Shown: positions 44,221 to 53,822 of the stretch, in pieces
Position numbering within the stretch: the first letter of the stretch is position 1
How the letters are laid out: each line of letters opens with the position of its first letter
Assembly (NCBI RefSeq): GCF_007827955.1
Contig: NZ_VITR01000002.1
Coordinates: 186,001 to 250,000, forward strand
Origin: Nitrospirillum pindoramense
Lineage (GTDB): Bacteria > Pseudomonadota > Alphaproteobacteria > Azospirillales > Azospirillaceae
Length of the DNA: 64,000 nt
Direction of reading: 5' to 3'
Made by a program: the position numbers and the translations under genes
The notes under the pieces: generated by a model
Told to the model about the DNA's origin: nothing
Databases searched by the model: none
What the model saw: only the letters and a program-made list of their open reading frames with translations

Positions 44221-45231
44221 ATGACGGCCCCCTTCCCATGCGGTCGTCCCATGCCGTTCATCCTGCCCCTTCCAGCCGGCCGCCCCGCGCTGAGGCTAAC
44301 CCCGCCCGCTGTCGCCGGGCTGCTGGCCCTGATGCTGGCGGGCGCGGCCCTGGCGTCACCCCCCCTGCCGGAATCGCCGCCGAAGGAGGCCGACGCCGCG
44401 CTGATGACGCTGGACAGCCGGGCCCGTGGCGGTGACGCCCAGGCACAGCTGGACCTGGCCGACGCCTACGGCGACGTCCCGTTCGACCGGGCTGCCGACG
44501 TGGCACGCGCCAGCGCCTGGTACCGTCTGGCGGCCACCGCGCGGGACGGCGCCATCCGCCGCCAGGCCTGCGCCGCCCTGGGCATGATCGAGGCCGGCGG
44601 CATGGGGTGGCCGGAGAACGTGGCGGCGGCACTTCCCTGGTACCGCTGCGCCGCCAAGCTGGGCGACGTCCAGGCGCAGTTCACCCTGGGCCTGCTGTAT
44701 GACGAGGGGGTGGACGTGCCGCCGGATGGCGCCAGGGCCCGCGCCTGGTACCGCCGCGCCGCCCGGGGCGGCCTGGTGCTGGCGTTGGCACGCCTGGGCG
44801 CGCTGGCGGAGCGGACGGGCGACCGCGCCGGTGCCGCGCGCTGGTACGCCCGGGCGGCCGCCCAGGGCGACACCGCCGCCGGCCAAGCCCTGGCCCGGCT
44901 GCGGCGGGGCGGGCGGGCGCCGGAGCTGGTGGGTGTGGCCTTGGCGGCGCAGACGCAGGACCCCGCCACCGCCAAGCCACCGCCCAAGCTGGCGCCCGGG
45001 CAACCGCGCACACCGCCCCCCGCCGTCGACCGGGACGGCCTGCGGCTTATCCAGCGGCGTTTGCGCGACCTGGGGTATCTGACGGCGCCGGCGGATGGCC
45101 GCATGGGCGCCCACACCGCCAACGCCATCCTGGCCTATCAGGTGACGCACCCGGCACGGTGGGATGAATCCACGCCACCGCCGGACGGCTGGCCCAGTCG
45201 CGACCTGCTGGCACGCTTGGTGCGTTACTGA
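44221..45231 (+). CDS. Sel1-like repeat protein with peptidoglycan-binding domain
   Basis: 336 residues from ATG 44221; ATG 44251 is equally possible and leaves a cleaner signal peptide. Signal segment ending ALASPP. Four or five Sel1-type repeats follow (e.g. GDAQAQLDLADAYG, GDVQAQFTLGLLYDEG, RARAWYRRAARGGLVLALARLG), then a Pro-rich linker. The C-terminal peptidoglycan_binding_1 domain is RLIQRRLRDLGYLTAPADGRMGAHTANAILAYQ. A periplasmic cell-wall-linked scaffold is likely. It is convergent with ispE. Confidence 0.9.
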   Translation: MTAPFPCGRPMPFILPLPAGRPALRLTPPAVAGLLALMLAGAALASPPLPESPPKEADAALMTLDSRARGGDAQAQLDLADAYGDVPFDRAADVARASAWYRLAATARDGAIRRQACAALGMIEAGGMGWPENVAAALPWYRCAAKLGDVQAQFTLGLLYDEGVDVPPDGARARAWYRRAARGGLVLALARLGALAERTGDRAGAARWYARAAAQGDTAAGQALARLRRGGRAPELVGVALAAQTQDPATAKPPPKLAPGQPRTPPPAVDRDGLRLIQRRLRDLGYLTAPADGRMGAHTANAILAYQVTHPARWDESTPPPDGWPSRDLLARLVRY

Positions 45232-45250
45232 CGCCCCACGTGGCGGGAAA

Positions 45251-46147
45251 TCATTCCGCCACAACCTCGGCCGGCGGCACCTCCGGCAGCAACGCGGTGG
45301 CCTTGACCCACCAGGTGGGGCGCACACGGTTAATCAGCGCCGCGGCAGACGCCGCGGCTTCGACATCGGCATAGAGGCCGATGCAGGTGGCGCCGCTGCC
45401 CGACATGCGGGCCAGCAGGCAGCCCGGCGTGGCGTCCAGGGCCGCCAGCACATCGGTGATGGCGGGCGACAGGCTCTCGGCCGCGGCCCCCAGGTCGTTG
45501 CCGCGCGCCCGCAGCAACTGGGCGAAGTCCACGACATCGACGGGATCACGCTCCAGCCGACCGGCGGAGGACCAGGCCCCGGTGCGGGCGGCGAACACAT
45601 CCTTGGTCGGCATGTGCACACCCGGGTTCACCAGCAGCAAGGCCGCCGGCGGCAGGGCCGGGCCCGCCACCACCTGTTCCCCCGCGCCACCAAAGTAAGC
45701 GGTACGGCCGAACAGGCACACGGGCACATCGGCACCCAACGTGGGCGCCAGTTCCACCAGGCGGGAATCGTCCTGCGGCACGCCCCACAACTGGGCCAGC
45801 GCCTTCAGCGTGGCGGCGGCATCGGCCGAGCCGCCGCCGATACCCGACGCCACGGGCAGGTTCTTGGTCAGGCGGATGGCGACATGCGGGTCGCGGCCCA
45901 GCACCTCCGCCAGGGCATGGGCGGCGCGCGACACCAGGTTGCGGCCGGTACCCTCCGCCACCAGGGTGCTGCCGAACGGGCCGTCGATGGCCAGGCTGAA
46001 GCCCGGCGCCTCGGTCACGGTGATCAGGTCGTGGGCGGTGGCGAACACCACCAGGCTGTCCAGCTCGTGATAGCCGTCCGGCCGCTTGCCCAGGACGTGC
46101 AGGTACAGGTTCAGCTTGGCGGCGGCGGCGGCACTTACCGTGGTCAC
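45251..46147 (-). CDS. ispE: 4-diphosphocytidyl-2-C-methyl-D-erythritol kinase
   Basis: 298 residues from GTG 46147. GHMP-kinase features: AAAKLNLYLHVLGKRPDGYHELDSL at the start, the ATP-binding PVASGIGGGSADAAATLKAL near residue 95 and the C-terminal ARMSGSGATCIGLY. It phosphorylates CDP-methylerythritol in the non-mevalonate isoprenoid pathway. It lies 38 bases after the TPR gene stop and on the same strand, so both may be one transcript. Confidence 0.96.
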   Translation of the reverse strand: MTTVSAAAAAKLNLYLHVLGKRPDGYHELDSLVVFATAHDLITVTEAPGFSLAIDGPFGSTLVAEGTGRNLVSRAAHALAEVLGRDPHVAIRLTKNLPVASGIGGGSADAAATLKALAQLWGVPQDDSRLVELAPTLGADVPVCLFGRTAYFGGAGEQVVAGPALPPAALLLVNPGVHMPTKDVFAARTGAWSSAGRLERDPVDVVDFAQLLRARGNDLGAAAESLSPAITDVLAALDATPGCLLARMSGSGATCIGLYADVEAAASAAALINRVRPTWWVKATALLPEVPPAEVVAE

Positions 46148-46185
46148 GGGGATTGGTCCTTCAACAAATCTTGGGGGGCAGGGGT

Positions 46186-47910
46186 TTACTGCGCAGCGGC
46201 GGGGTCGCGCTTCAGTTTTTCATCCAGCGCGGCCTTCAGGCTGTCCTCCGGGTTCTCGCGGGCGGCGCGCTGCCATTGGTAGTGCGCCTCCAGCCGGCGG
46301 CCGGTGGCCCAGTAGGCGTCGCCCAGATGGTCGTTGATGGCCGGGTCGCGGGACTTCAGCTCCGCCGCGCGCTCCAGCAGGTCCACGGCGCCGGGGATGT
46401 CGCCGGCGCGGTACTTGGCCCAGCCCAGACTGTCGATGATGGCGCCGTCGTTGGGCCTCAGCTTCACCGCCTGTTCCAGCAACTGGCGCGCCTGGTCCAA
46501 CTTCTCCCCGCGCTCCGACCAGGCGTAGCCCAGGTAGTTCAGAACGCCGGGCTGGTTGGGCTGCAGTTGCAGGGCGCGCAGCAGGTCCGACTCCGCCTCC
46601 GGCCAATGGCCCATCTGGTCCTGCACCGTGGCGCGGGCGTAGTAGAGGAACCAGTCGCCGCCGCCGGGCCGTCCGCCCAGGCGCTCGATGGCCTGGTTAT
46701 AGGCGGCCAGCGCCTCCGGTAGCTTGCGGTCGGCCCGCAGCAGGTCGCCCAGGCGCACCAGGGCGTCGCTGCGGTCGGGCCGCTCCGCCGCCATCGCCCG
46801 CAGGATGCCTGCGGCCTCCTGCGTCTTTTGCAGGCGGGCCAGGGCGTCGGCCTGGCGCAGGCGGGCGGCCCACAACAGGCCCACATCCGCCTTGTCCCCG
46901 GTCTTCATGCCCAGGTCGGCGACGACGGCGGCGTATTCGGCCGCCGCCTCCGGGTCGCGGCCCAATTCCGTCAGCGTCTCACCCGCCAGCATGCGGGCGG
47001 GGGCCAGCGACGGGTCCAGGTGCAGCGCCAGGCGGGCGTAGAGCAGCGCCACCTCCGCCACCTTTTCCTGGTTGATGGCCGCCGCCACGTCGAACAGCGC
47101 CTCCGCCAGGCCTTCGGTGGCGTTGGCCACCATGCGGCCGGGGTGCGGACGGGAAAGCAGGGCGCGGGCGGCATCGCCCATGGGGCCCCGGGGATCGGCC
47201 TGCAGGATGGCCGCGACCGCCGCCTGCGCCAGGTCGGCGTGGCCCATGCGCATCTCGAAATTGGCGCGCAGCATGGCCACGCGCAGCACCTGGCCGCCAT
47301 CGGACGCCTGGGCGTACCAGGTGCGCGCAGCCTCCTCATGGCCGGCCAGGTCCTCGATCAGGGCGGCGTGCAATGCCGCCATGGCCCGGAAGCTGGGCTG
47401 CGCCTCCAAGGGTTCCAGCGCCGCCTTGGCCGCCGGCCAGTCGCCCTTGCGCGCCTTGACCCAGGCGGTCACCAGCGGGCGCATGAAGGTTCCCAAGCCA
47501 TCCTTGGGCAGCAGGTCGATGGCGTGCAGGGCGCCCGGCTCATCCCCCGCCGCGACGGCGTCGGCCGCCAGCAGGGTCAGGGCCACGGGGTTGCCATCCT
47601 TGGCCGCAATCAGGCGCTTGGCCAGCGGCAGCGCCACCTTGGTGCGGCCCAGACCGACATTGATCAGCACGGCGCGGCGCAGCAGGGTCAGGTCATCGGG
47701 GTCGGACTTGAGGCTGAGGGCCAGGAAATCGGCCGCCGCCGTCCAGTCCCCCGCCCCTTGCGCCACCTTGCCGGCGACGAAGGCGGCCAGCGGGTCGGGC
47801 CCGCCCGTCTGTTCCGGCGCCTTGGCCGCCCAGGCGGCACCACACGGAACCGCCGCCGCCAGCAAGCCCGCCAAAACCAATCCGGATGATGTCCGCCGCA
47901 AGAACCGCAC
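46186..47910 (-). CDS. Exported TPR-repeat protein
   Basis: 574 residues from GTG 47910. Signal peptide (about 1-28, cut after AWA). The rest is a long array of TPR-like helices from about residue 40 to 560. The C-terminal repeats are the most regular (GVLNYLGYAWSERGEKLDQARQLLEQAVKLRPNDGAIIDSLGWAKYRAGDIPGAVDLLERAAEL). The arrangement (TPR gene beside ispE) is frequent in alphaproteobacteria. Likely a periplasmic or lipoprotein-like scaffold; no ligand known. Confidence 0.88.
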   Translation of the reverse strand: MRFLRRTSSGLVLAGLLAAAVPCGAAWAAKAPEQTGGPDPLAAFVAGKVAQGAGDWTAAADFLALSLKSDPDDLTLLRRAVLINVGLGRTKVALPLAKRLIAAKDGNPVALTLLAADAVAAGDEPGALHAIDLLPKDGLGTFMRPLVTAWVKARKGDWPAAKAALEPLEAQPSFRAMAALHAALIEDLAGHEEAARTWYAQASDGGQVLRVAMLRANFEMRMGHADLAQAAVAAILQADPRGPMGDAARALLSRPHPGRMVANATEGLAEALFDVAAAINQEKVAEVALLYARLALHLDPSLAPARMLAGETLTELGRDPEAAAEYAAVVADLGMKTGDKADVGLLWAARLRQADALARLQKTQEAAGILRAMAAERPDRSDALVRLGDLLRADRKLPEALAAYNQAIERLGGRPGGGDWFLYYARATVQDQMGHWPEAESDLLRALQLQPNQPGVLNYLGYAWSERGEKLDQARQLLEQAVKLRPNDGAIIDSLGWAKYRAGDIPGAVDLLERAAELKSRDPAINDHLGDAYWATGRRLEAHYQWQRAARENPEDSLKAALDEKLKRDPAAAQ

Positions 47911-48002
47911 GAGATTGCCGCCGTCTATTCAAGTCCCGATGCCTCAAGCTAATCGGGAAACGCGGCCGGAACAACCGCCCCGGTCACCCCACCCGGAAAC
48001 GA

Positions 48003-48030
48003 AAAAGGCGCCCGGTGCGGGGCGCCTTTT
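48003..48030 (-). terminator. Terminator of the ETF-QO gene
   Basis: 10-bp perfect stem (48003-48012 with 48021-48030) with an 8-base loop. On the minus strand it is followed by T-rich sequence, 12 bases after the ETF-QO stop. Confidence 0.88.
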
Positions 48031-48041
48031 CCTGAAACGGC

Positions 48042-49703
48042 TCACATATTGGGATAATTGGGGCCCCCGCCGCCCTCCGGCACCGTCCAGTTGATGTTCT
48101 GGGTCGGGTCCTTGATGTCGCAGGTCTTGCAGTGCACGCAGTTCTGCGCGTTGATGACGAAGCGCGGGTTCTGCCCGTTGTCGTCGCGCGTCACCTCGTA
48201 CACGCCGGCGGGGCAGTAGCGCTGCGCCGGTTCGTCATAGGTGGGCAGGTTGAAGGCGATGGGAACCGTCGGGTCCTTCAGCTTCAGGTGCGCCGGCTGG
48301 TCTTCCTCATGGTTGGTGTTGGAGATGAACACCGAGGACAGGCGGTCGAAGCTGATGACGCCATCGGGCTTGGGATAGACGATCTTCTTGGCATTGGCCG
48401 CCGGCACCAGGCTTTCATGGTCCGGCTTGCCATGATGCTGGGTCCAGCCCACCAGGAAGCCCAGCTTCAGGTCGTTCAGCCACATGTGCAGGCCGCCCAG
48501 CGCCGTGCCCAGCCACAGGCCGTGCTTCAGGCTGGGCTTCACGTTGCGCACCTTGTACAGGTCCTGGAAGACCCAGCTCTGGCGCCACTTGGCCTCGAGA
48601 TCCGTCAGCGCGTCATGGCCCTCGCCGCCCGCCGCCAGGCGCTCGAAGGCCGCCTCGGCCGCCAGCATGCCGGTCTTCATGGCGTTGTGGCTGCCCTTGA
48701 TGCGGGGCAGGTTGACGAAACCGGCGGCGCAGCCGATGAGGGCGCCCCCGGGGAAGGTCAGCTTAGGCACTGACTGCAACCCGCCCTCGTTGATGGCGCG
48801 CGCGCCGTAGGACAGGCGCTTGCCACCCTCCAGGTAAGGGCGGATCAGCGGGTGCTGCTTGAAGCGCTGGAATTCCTCGAACGGCGACAGGTAGGGGTTG
48901 GTGTAGTTCAGGTGGACGACGAAGCCGATGGCCACCTGGTTGTCCTCCAGGTGGTACATGAAGGAACCGCCGCCGGTCTTGCTGTCCAGCGGCCAGCCCT
49001 GGCTGTGCAGCACCAGGCCCTGCTTATGCTTGGCGGGGTCGATCTGCCACAGCTCCTTGATGCCGAGGCCATACTTCTGCGGGTCCACGCCGTCGCGCAG
49101 GTTGAAGCGGACCATCAGCTCCTTCGACAGGTTGCCGCGCACGCCCTCGGCGAACAGCGTGTACTTGCCGTGCAGCTCCATGCCCGGGGTGTAGCGGTCC
49201 GTCGGCTCCCCGTCCTTGCCGATGCCCATGTCGCCGGTGGCGATGCCCTTGACCGAGCCGTCATCGTGATACAGCACCTCGGCCGCGGCGAAGCCGGGGT
49301 AGATCTCCACACCCAGTTCCTCGGCCTGCTGCGCCAGCCAGCGGCAGACGTTGCCCAGGCTGACGATGTAGTTGCCGTGGTTGTTCATCAGGGGCGGCAG
49401 CAGCGCATTGGGGATGCGCATGGAGCCGATCTCGGTCAGGATGTAGAAGCGGTCGTCGGTGACGGGGGTGTTGAGCGGCGCCCCCTTGTCTTTCCAGTCG
49501 GGGATCAACTCGTTCAGCGCGATGGGGTCGATGACGGCGCCCGACAGGATGTGGGCCCCGACCTCCGATCCCTTTTCGATGACGCAGACGCTGATGTCCT
49601 TGTCCGCGGCGGCGGCCAGCTGTTTCAGCCGTATCGCGGCCGACAGCCCCGAGGGGCCGGCGCCGACGATGACGACGTCATACTCCATCGACTCCCGTTC
49701 CAT
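48042..49703 (-). CDS. Electron-transfer flavoprotein-ubiquinone oxidoreductase
   Basis: 553 residues from ATG 49703 (ATG 49688 is the alternative). FAD-binding [21 protein letters not shown] at the start. The C-terminal 4Fe-4S domain has C-P-A-G-V-Y-E and [33 protein letters not shown], the ETF-QO signature. It passes electrons from ETF (fatty-acid and amino-acid dehydrogenases) to ubiquinone at the inner membrane. It is divergent from the uracil-DNA glycosylase gene and stands alone, without etfAB in the window. Confidence 0.97.
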   Translation of the reverse strand: MERESMEYDVVIVGAGPSGLSAAIRLKQLAAAADKDISVCVIEKGSEVGAHILSGAVIDPIALNELIPDWKDKGAPLNTPVTDDRFYILTEIGSMRIPNALLPPLMNNHGNYIVSLGNVCRWLAQQAEELGVEIYPGFAAAEVLYHDDGSVKGIATGDMGIGKDGEPTDRYTPGMELHGKYTLFAEGVRGNLSKELMVRFNLRDGVDPQKYGLGIKELWQIDPAKHKQGLVLHSQGWPLDSKTGGGSFMYHLEDNQVAIGFVVHLNYTNPYLSPFEEFQRFKQHPLIRPYLEGGKRLSYGARAINEGGLQSVPKLTFPGGALIGCAAGFVNLPRIKGSHNAMKTGMLAAEAAFERLAAGGEGHDALTDLEAKWRQSWVFQDLYKVRNVKPSLKHGLWLGTALGGLHMWLNDLKLGFLVGWTQHHGKPDHESLVPAANAKKIVYPKPDGVISFDRLSSVFISNTNHEEDQPAHLKLKDPTVPIAFNLPTYDEPAQRYCPAGVYEVTRDDNGQNPRFVINAQNCVHCKTCDIKDPTQNINWTVPEGGGGPNYPNM

Positions 49704-49865
49704 GTCCTGTCGCCTTCTTCTTCCCTGGTTACTGGTGCGGAGTTCCCGTGGCGTTTCGATGGGGACCCTCGCGGGATGGGTCCCACCGGGGGACGCGTCA
49801 TTATTCGCGCGCGACCGCCCCATGCGGTTGATGAAGAAACACACCAGCGATGGTAGGGTCAAATC

Positions 49866-50780
49866 ATGATTGACACGGCAAAAGCCGTCGCGGATCTGGC
49901 CTGGCTGGTCGAGATCGGTGCCGACGAAGCGATCAACGACCAGCCGACGGACTGGACCCAGGTGGCCAGCCGCAGGGCGCCTACTGCGCGCGAGGCCGGC
50001 CCGGCCCGGTCGCCGGCCAGCGCTCCGCCCGCCGCCGCCCCTGGCCGTTCCGCCACACCCCCGGAAAAAAAATCGCCCGCCCTGGCGACCGCCCCCGCCC
50101 TGGGCGGCGCCGACGCCCCGCCCGGCAGCCCCTTGGGCATGACCGAGGCCCGCGCCAGCGCCCGCGGCGCCGCCATGGCCGCCACCACGCTGGAGGATTT
50201 GCACAAGGCCCTGCTGGCCTTCGACGGCTGCCCCCTGAAGCAAACCGCCAGCTCCACCGTTTTCGCCGACGGCAACCCCAAGGCGCGCGTCATGCTGATC
50301 GGCGAGGCGCCGGGGGAGCAGGAGGACCGGCAGGGCAAGCCCTTCGTCGGGCCGGCCGGCGCGCTGCTGGACAAGATGCTGGCCGCCATCGGCCTGGACC
50401 GCCATGCCGAGGAACCGGACAAGGCGGTCTATATCAGCAACATCCTGCCCTGGCGCCCGCCCGGCAACCGCAACCCCACGGACAGCGAGATCGCTGCCTG
50501 CCTGCCCTTCATCCAGCGGCATGTGGAGATCGCGGACCCGGACATCCTGGTCTTCCTGGGCGGCATCTCAGCCAAGACCCTGCTGGCCAAGACGGAGGGC
50601 ATCACCCGCCTGCGCGGCCGCTGGTTCGATTACGGCAGCCCCGGCCTGACCCGGCCCCTGCCCGCTCTGGCCCTGCTGCACCCCGCCTACCTGCTGCGCA
50701 ACCCGGGCGCCAAGCGCGAAACCTGGCGGGACCTCTTGTCCCTGCGGGAGAAGCTGCGGGGCCTGCCGCCGCGCCCCTGA
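49866..50780 (+). CDS. Uracil-DNA glycosylase, family-4-like (COG1573), iron-sulfur ligands incomplete
   Basis: 304 residues. The first 110 residues are Ala/Pro-rich and probably disordered; the catalytic domain follows. Motifs: [27 protein letters not shown] (active site), [13 protein letters not shown], and [13 protein letters not shown] near the C-terminus. Only two cysteines are present (in FDGCPL and AACLPF); the first of the usual C-x-x-C and the one in K-C-R-P-P are replaced. The classic four-cysteine 4Fe-4S cluster therefore seems absent. It removes uracil from DNA. Divergent from ETF-QO. Confidence 0.9.
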   Translation: MIDTAKAVADLAWLVEIGADEAINDQPTDWTQVASRRAPTAREAGPARSPASAPPAAAPGRSATPPEKKSPALATAPALGGADAPPGSPLGMTEARASARGAAMAATTLEDLHKALLAFDGCPLKQTASSTVFADGNPKARVMLIGEAPGEQEDRQGKPFVGPAGALLDKMLAAIGLDRHAEEPDKAVYISNILPWRPPGNRNPTDSEIAACLPFIQRHVEIADPDILVFLGGISAKTLLAKTEGITRLRGRWFDYGSPGLTRPLPALALLHPAYLLRNPGAKRETWRDLLSLREKLRGLPPRP

Positions 50781-50900
50781 AGCCACCTCCCAGAGGAGGA
50801 ACCCCAAGCGGGGCGGGCTTGCGTTTTGGCACACCCTTGTTCTATCTATGTTCCCAGGTCGATGATTGACGGGCCGGTCCGCAATAGGCAGCATGGCCCC

Positions 50901-51584
50901 ATGACTTCCCCGCAGCATTCCTCCCCGTCCCCGGCGCAAGATCTGGACCCGGCGCGCGACCTGTTGGCCGTGGCCGGCAAGAAGCGCTTCGCCACCGTGC
51001 TGGCCGACCCGCCCTGGCGATTCGTGAACCGCACCGGCAAGATGGCGCCGGAGCATCACCGCCTGTCGCGCTACGGCACCATGTCGGTGGAAGAGATTTG
51101 CGCCCTGCCGGTGTCCAACGTGCTGGCCGATACGGCGCATCTGTACCTCTGGGTGCCCAACGCCCTGCTGCCGGAGGGGTTGCAGGTCATGCAGGCCTGG
51201 GGCTTCCAGTACAAGACCAACCTGGTGTGGCACAAGCTGCGCAAGGACGGCGGCTCCGACGGGCGCGGCGTGGGCTTCTACTTCCGCAACGTCACCGAAC
51301 TGATCCTGTTCGGCGTGCGCGGCAAGAACGCCCGCACCCTGGACCCCGGCCGCACCCAGGTGAACTACCTGGGCACGCGCAAGCGCGAGCATTCGCGCAA
51401 GCCCGATGAGCAGTATGACCTGATCGAGGCCTGCAGCCCCGGCCCCTATCTGGAGATGTTCGCCCGCGGCGCCCGGCCCAAATGGACCGTGTGGGGCAAC
51501 CAGGCGGACGACAGCTACGAACCCACCTGGGACACCTACGCCCACAACTCCGCCACCCAGCGCCGCGTGGCGGCGGCGGAGTAG
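50901..51584 (+). CDS. MT-A70-family adenine methyltransferase (orphan)
   Basis: 227 residues from ATG 50901; ATG 50862 would add 13 residues. MT-A70 signatures: FATVLADPPWRFVNR with the catalytic DPPW, then HLYLWVPNALLPEGLQVMQAWGF and a C-terminal YLEMFARGARPKWTVWGNQ. The family methylates the N6 of adenine in DNA or RNA. There is no restriction gene beside it. It ends three bases before the toxin gene on the other strand. Such solitary MT-A70 genes are frequent in phages and mobile DNA, but codon use here matches the chromosome. Confidence 0.92.
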   Translation: MTSPQHSSPSPAQDLDPARDLLAVAGKKRFATVLADPPWRFVNRTGKMAPEHHRLSRYGTMSVEEICALPVSNVLADTAHLYLWVPNALLPEGLQVMQAWGFQYKTNLVWHKLRKDGGSDGRGVGFYFRNVTELILFGVRGKNARTLDPGRTQVNYLGTRKREHSRKPDEQYDLIEACSPGPYLEMFARGARPKWTVWGNQADDSYEPTWDTYAHNSATQRRVAAAE

Positions 51585-51586
51585 GC

Positions 51587-51868
51587 TCAGTCTTCGCTCA
51601 AGCGCCGGGCCGTGTGGCGGAAACCGTGGATGACGATACTGTCCCCCACGACCTGATAGAAAATCAGGTAGGGGTACGGGGTGGCCACCGCGCGTCGAAT
51701 GCCTGGGCGCTTCGTCAGGCGCCCGATATAAGGGCGGGCCGCCAATATGGCGACAATATCCTGAAGTCTGCGCTTGACGTTCAGAGCCCCCGACGGCGAG
51801 TGCTCGTCAATATAATCCAGTATGGCCGCAAGTTCGGCACTGGCTGCCCGCGTATAACGGATCTTCAT
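51587..51868 (-). CDS. ParE/RelE-superfamily toxin
   Basis: 93 residues from ATG 51868, which overlaps the antitoxin stop by four bases (ATGA). The RelE/ParE fold is visible: MKIRYTRAASAELAAILDYI, a helix with RPYIGRLTKRPGIRRAV, and the C-terminal YLIFYQVVGDSIVIHGFRHTARR. ParE types poison DNA gyrase and RelE types cut mRNA; the sequence alone favours ParE-like. It is the second gene of an antitoxin-toxin unit. Confidence 0.88.
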   Translation of the reverse strand: MKIRYTRAASAELAAILDYIDEHSPSGALNVKRRLQDIVAILAARPYIGRLTKRPGIRRAVATPYPYLIFYQVVGDSIVIHGFRHTARRLSED

Positions 51869-52092
51869 AGACCGTGCTTGGCCCAAATCTCCTGAATGTC
51901 CTCATCGCTGGCGAACTCCCCACGCTCAGCCTGAGCCAGCGACTCCTCCAGCCCCGCCATTTCCTCATCCGTCAATTCGACCGCCGCCTGATCCAAACCA
52001 GCAAGTTGGAGAAGGACATGAGCGAGTTCGTCTTGAACCGCATCCGGCAAAACGCGCACCGCTTCAACGGCTTGTTCAAGTAAGCGGGTCAT
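51865..52092 (-). CDS. Antitoxin of the ParE/RelE-type pair
   Basis: 75 residues from ATG 52092 with GGAG 10 bases upstream. An N-terminal helix (MTRLLEQAVEAVRVLPDAVQDELAHVLLQL) is followed by an acidic Glu/Asp-rich C-terminus (LTDEEMAGLEESLAQAERGEFASDEDIQEIWAKHGL). This is the usual arrangement for neutralising antitoxins of such toxins. It overlaps the toxin gene by four bases and would autoregulate the operon with it. Confidence 0.85.
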   Translation of the reverse strand: MTRLLEQAVEAVRVLPDAVQDELAHVLLQLAGLDQAAVELTDEEMAGLEESLAQAERGEFASDEDIQEIWAKHGL

Positions 52093-52167
52093 TGCCCATA
52101 CTCCGGAGGATGCCAAGCTCCCTGAAGATGGCATCGACGCCATGCGGTGTCGAGACGCGGGCTCGGT

Positions 52168-52386
52168 TCAGCGCCCCCGCCGTCCCCAGAACAGGCCGGC
52201 CTTGCGGCCGGTGGCGCGGGTGGCGGCTTGCTCCTCCAGAAAGGCTTGCTCCAGCGCCGCGATCTGCTCCGCCGTCAGGCCCAGGGGCAGGTAATCGATG
52301 TCGGACGCGGGGTTGGCCACGCGTCCACCGGGGGCGCCCCGATGAGCGGGGGCCCGCTTCGCATCAGAACCGAACAGACGCCGCAT
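52168..52386 (-). CDS. Small hypothetical protein, 72 residues
   Basis: MRRLFGSDAKRAPAHRG at the start, then a helical stretch SDIDYLPLGLTAEQIAALEQAFLEEQAA and a basic Gly/Arg end. G/C-rich third positions support translation. It lies between the toxin-antitoxin pair and the cystathionine lyase, on their strand. No family recognised; it may be a chance frame, but the amphipathic helix argues for a real gene. Confidence 0.5.
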   Translation of the reverse strand: MRRLFGSDAKRAPAHRGAPGGRVANPASDIDYLPLGLTAEQIAALEQAFLEEQAATRATGRKAGLFWGRRGR

Positions 52387-52579
52387 CGCCTAACCTCAAG
52401 CCAAACCGCCAAACATCGACCGGTTTCCCGATTCCGGACCGAGTCCCCGGGACCGATTTTCATGGGCATGATGACAAAACAACAGCCCATGGGATGCCGC
52501 GTTTCGCCAGCAAAGACCACGTGGCAAAAGGTTAGGCTGCTACAACTGACAGGCCTAGCCGCCAGGCTAGGCCACAAGA

Positions 52580-53773
52580 TTAGGTCAGGGTAGCGCTGAG
52601 GGCGGCGTCCAGGTCGGCGATCAGGTCGTCCACATCCTCGATGCCCACCGACAGGCGCACCAGCCCGTCGTCGATGCCGGCGGCGGCCCGCAGCTCCGCC
52701 GGGATGGAGGCGTGGGTCATGATGGCCGGATGCTCGATCAGGCTTTCCACCCCGCCCAGGCTTTCGGCCAGGGAGAACAGCTCCGTCCGCTCCAGGAAGC
52801 GCCGAGCCGCCTCCAGGCCGCCTTTCAGGCTGACGGAAACCATGCCGCCGCCGCCCCGCATCTGGCGCCGGGCCAGCGCGTGCTGCGGATGGCTGGCCAG
52901 GCCGGGATAGCGCACCCCCGCCACGGCCGGATGGCGCTCCAGCCATTCGGCGATGGCGGCGGCGTTGGCGCTGTGCCGTTCCATGCGCAGGGCCAGGGTC
53001 TTCAGGCCGCGCAGGGCCAGAAAGCTGTCGAAGGGACCGGCCACGGCGCCCACGGCGTTCTGCAGGAAGCCCAGGCGGTCGGCCAGCTCCCCCTCCTCCC
53101 GCACCACGGCGACGCCACCCACCATGTCGCAATGGCCGTTGAGGTACTTGGTGGCCGAATGCACGACGATGTCGAAGCCCAGTTCCAACGGCCGCTGGGC
53201 ATAGGGCGTGGCGAAGGTGTTGTCGCAGACCGAGATGAGGTTATGCCGCCGGGCGAAAGCGGCCACCGCCTCCAGATCCACCAGCTTCAGCAGCGGGTTG
53301 GTCGGCGTCTCCACCCACAGCAGGCGGGTGTCGGGGGTCAGCGCCGCCTCCAGCTTGGCTGGGTCGGTCATGTCGACGAAGCGGGAGGTCAAGCCCATGG
53401 AGCGCTTGCGCACCCGTTCCAGCAGGCGGTAGCTGCCGCCGTAGAGGTCGTCCATGGCAACGATGTGGCTGCCGGCGTCCAGCAGTTCCAGGATGGTGGC
53501 CTCCGCCGCCAGGCCGGAAGCGAAGGCATAGCCCCGCGCCCCGCCCTCCAGATCCGCCACGCAGCGCTCATAGGCCATGCGGGTGGGGTTCTGGCTGCGG
53601 CTGTACTCATAGCCCTTATGGACGCCGGGGCTTTCCTGCACATAGGTGGAGGTGGCGTAGATGGGCACGGTGATGGCGCCGGTGCTGGGGTCCGGCTCCT
53701 GCCCCGCATGCACCGTGCGGGTGGCGAAGGCCCGTTGGTTGGAGAGGGGACGGTTGTGGCTGCGGTCGGCCAT
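52580..53773 (-). CDS. Cystathionine gamma-lyase/synthase family PLP enzyme
   Basis: 397 residues, the usual length. Cys/Met-metabolism PLP family: TSTYVQESPGVHKGYEYSRSQNPTR, FASGLAAEATILELL, WVETPTNPLLKLVD and the PLP lysine K209 in VVHSATKYLNGH. C-terminal LAESLGGVESLIEHPAIMTHASIP. It could make or cleave cystathionine; the neighbouring cystathionine beta-synthase gene, 49 bases upstream on the same strand, favours the lyase (reverse transsulfuration) reading. Confidence 0.92.
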   Translation of the reverse strand: MADRSHNRPLSNQRAFATRTVHAGQEPDPSTGAITVPIYATSTYVQESPGVHKGYEYSRSQNPTRMAYERCVADLEGGARGYAFASGLAAEATILELLDAGSHIVAMDDLYGGSYRLLERVRKRSMGLTSRFVDMTDPAKLEAALTPDTRLLWVETPTNPLLKLVDLEAVAAFARRHNLISVCDNTFATPYAQRPLELGFDIVVHSATKYLNGHCDMVGGVAVVREEGELADRLGFLQNAVGAVAGPFDSFLALRGLKTLALRMERHSANAAAIAEWLERHPAVAGVRYPGLASHPQHALARRQMRGGGGMVSVSLKGGLEAARRFLERTELFSLAESLGGVESLIEHPAIMTHASIPAELRAAAGIDDGLVRLSVGIEDVDDLIADLDAALSATLT

Positions 53774-53822
53774 AGGGATTCCTTGGGGATGAAAGCGGGG
53801 GCGCGGGACAGGATGGCGGGCG

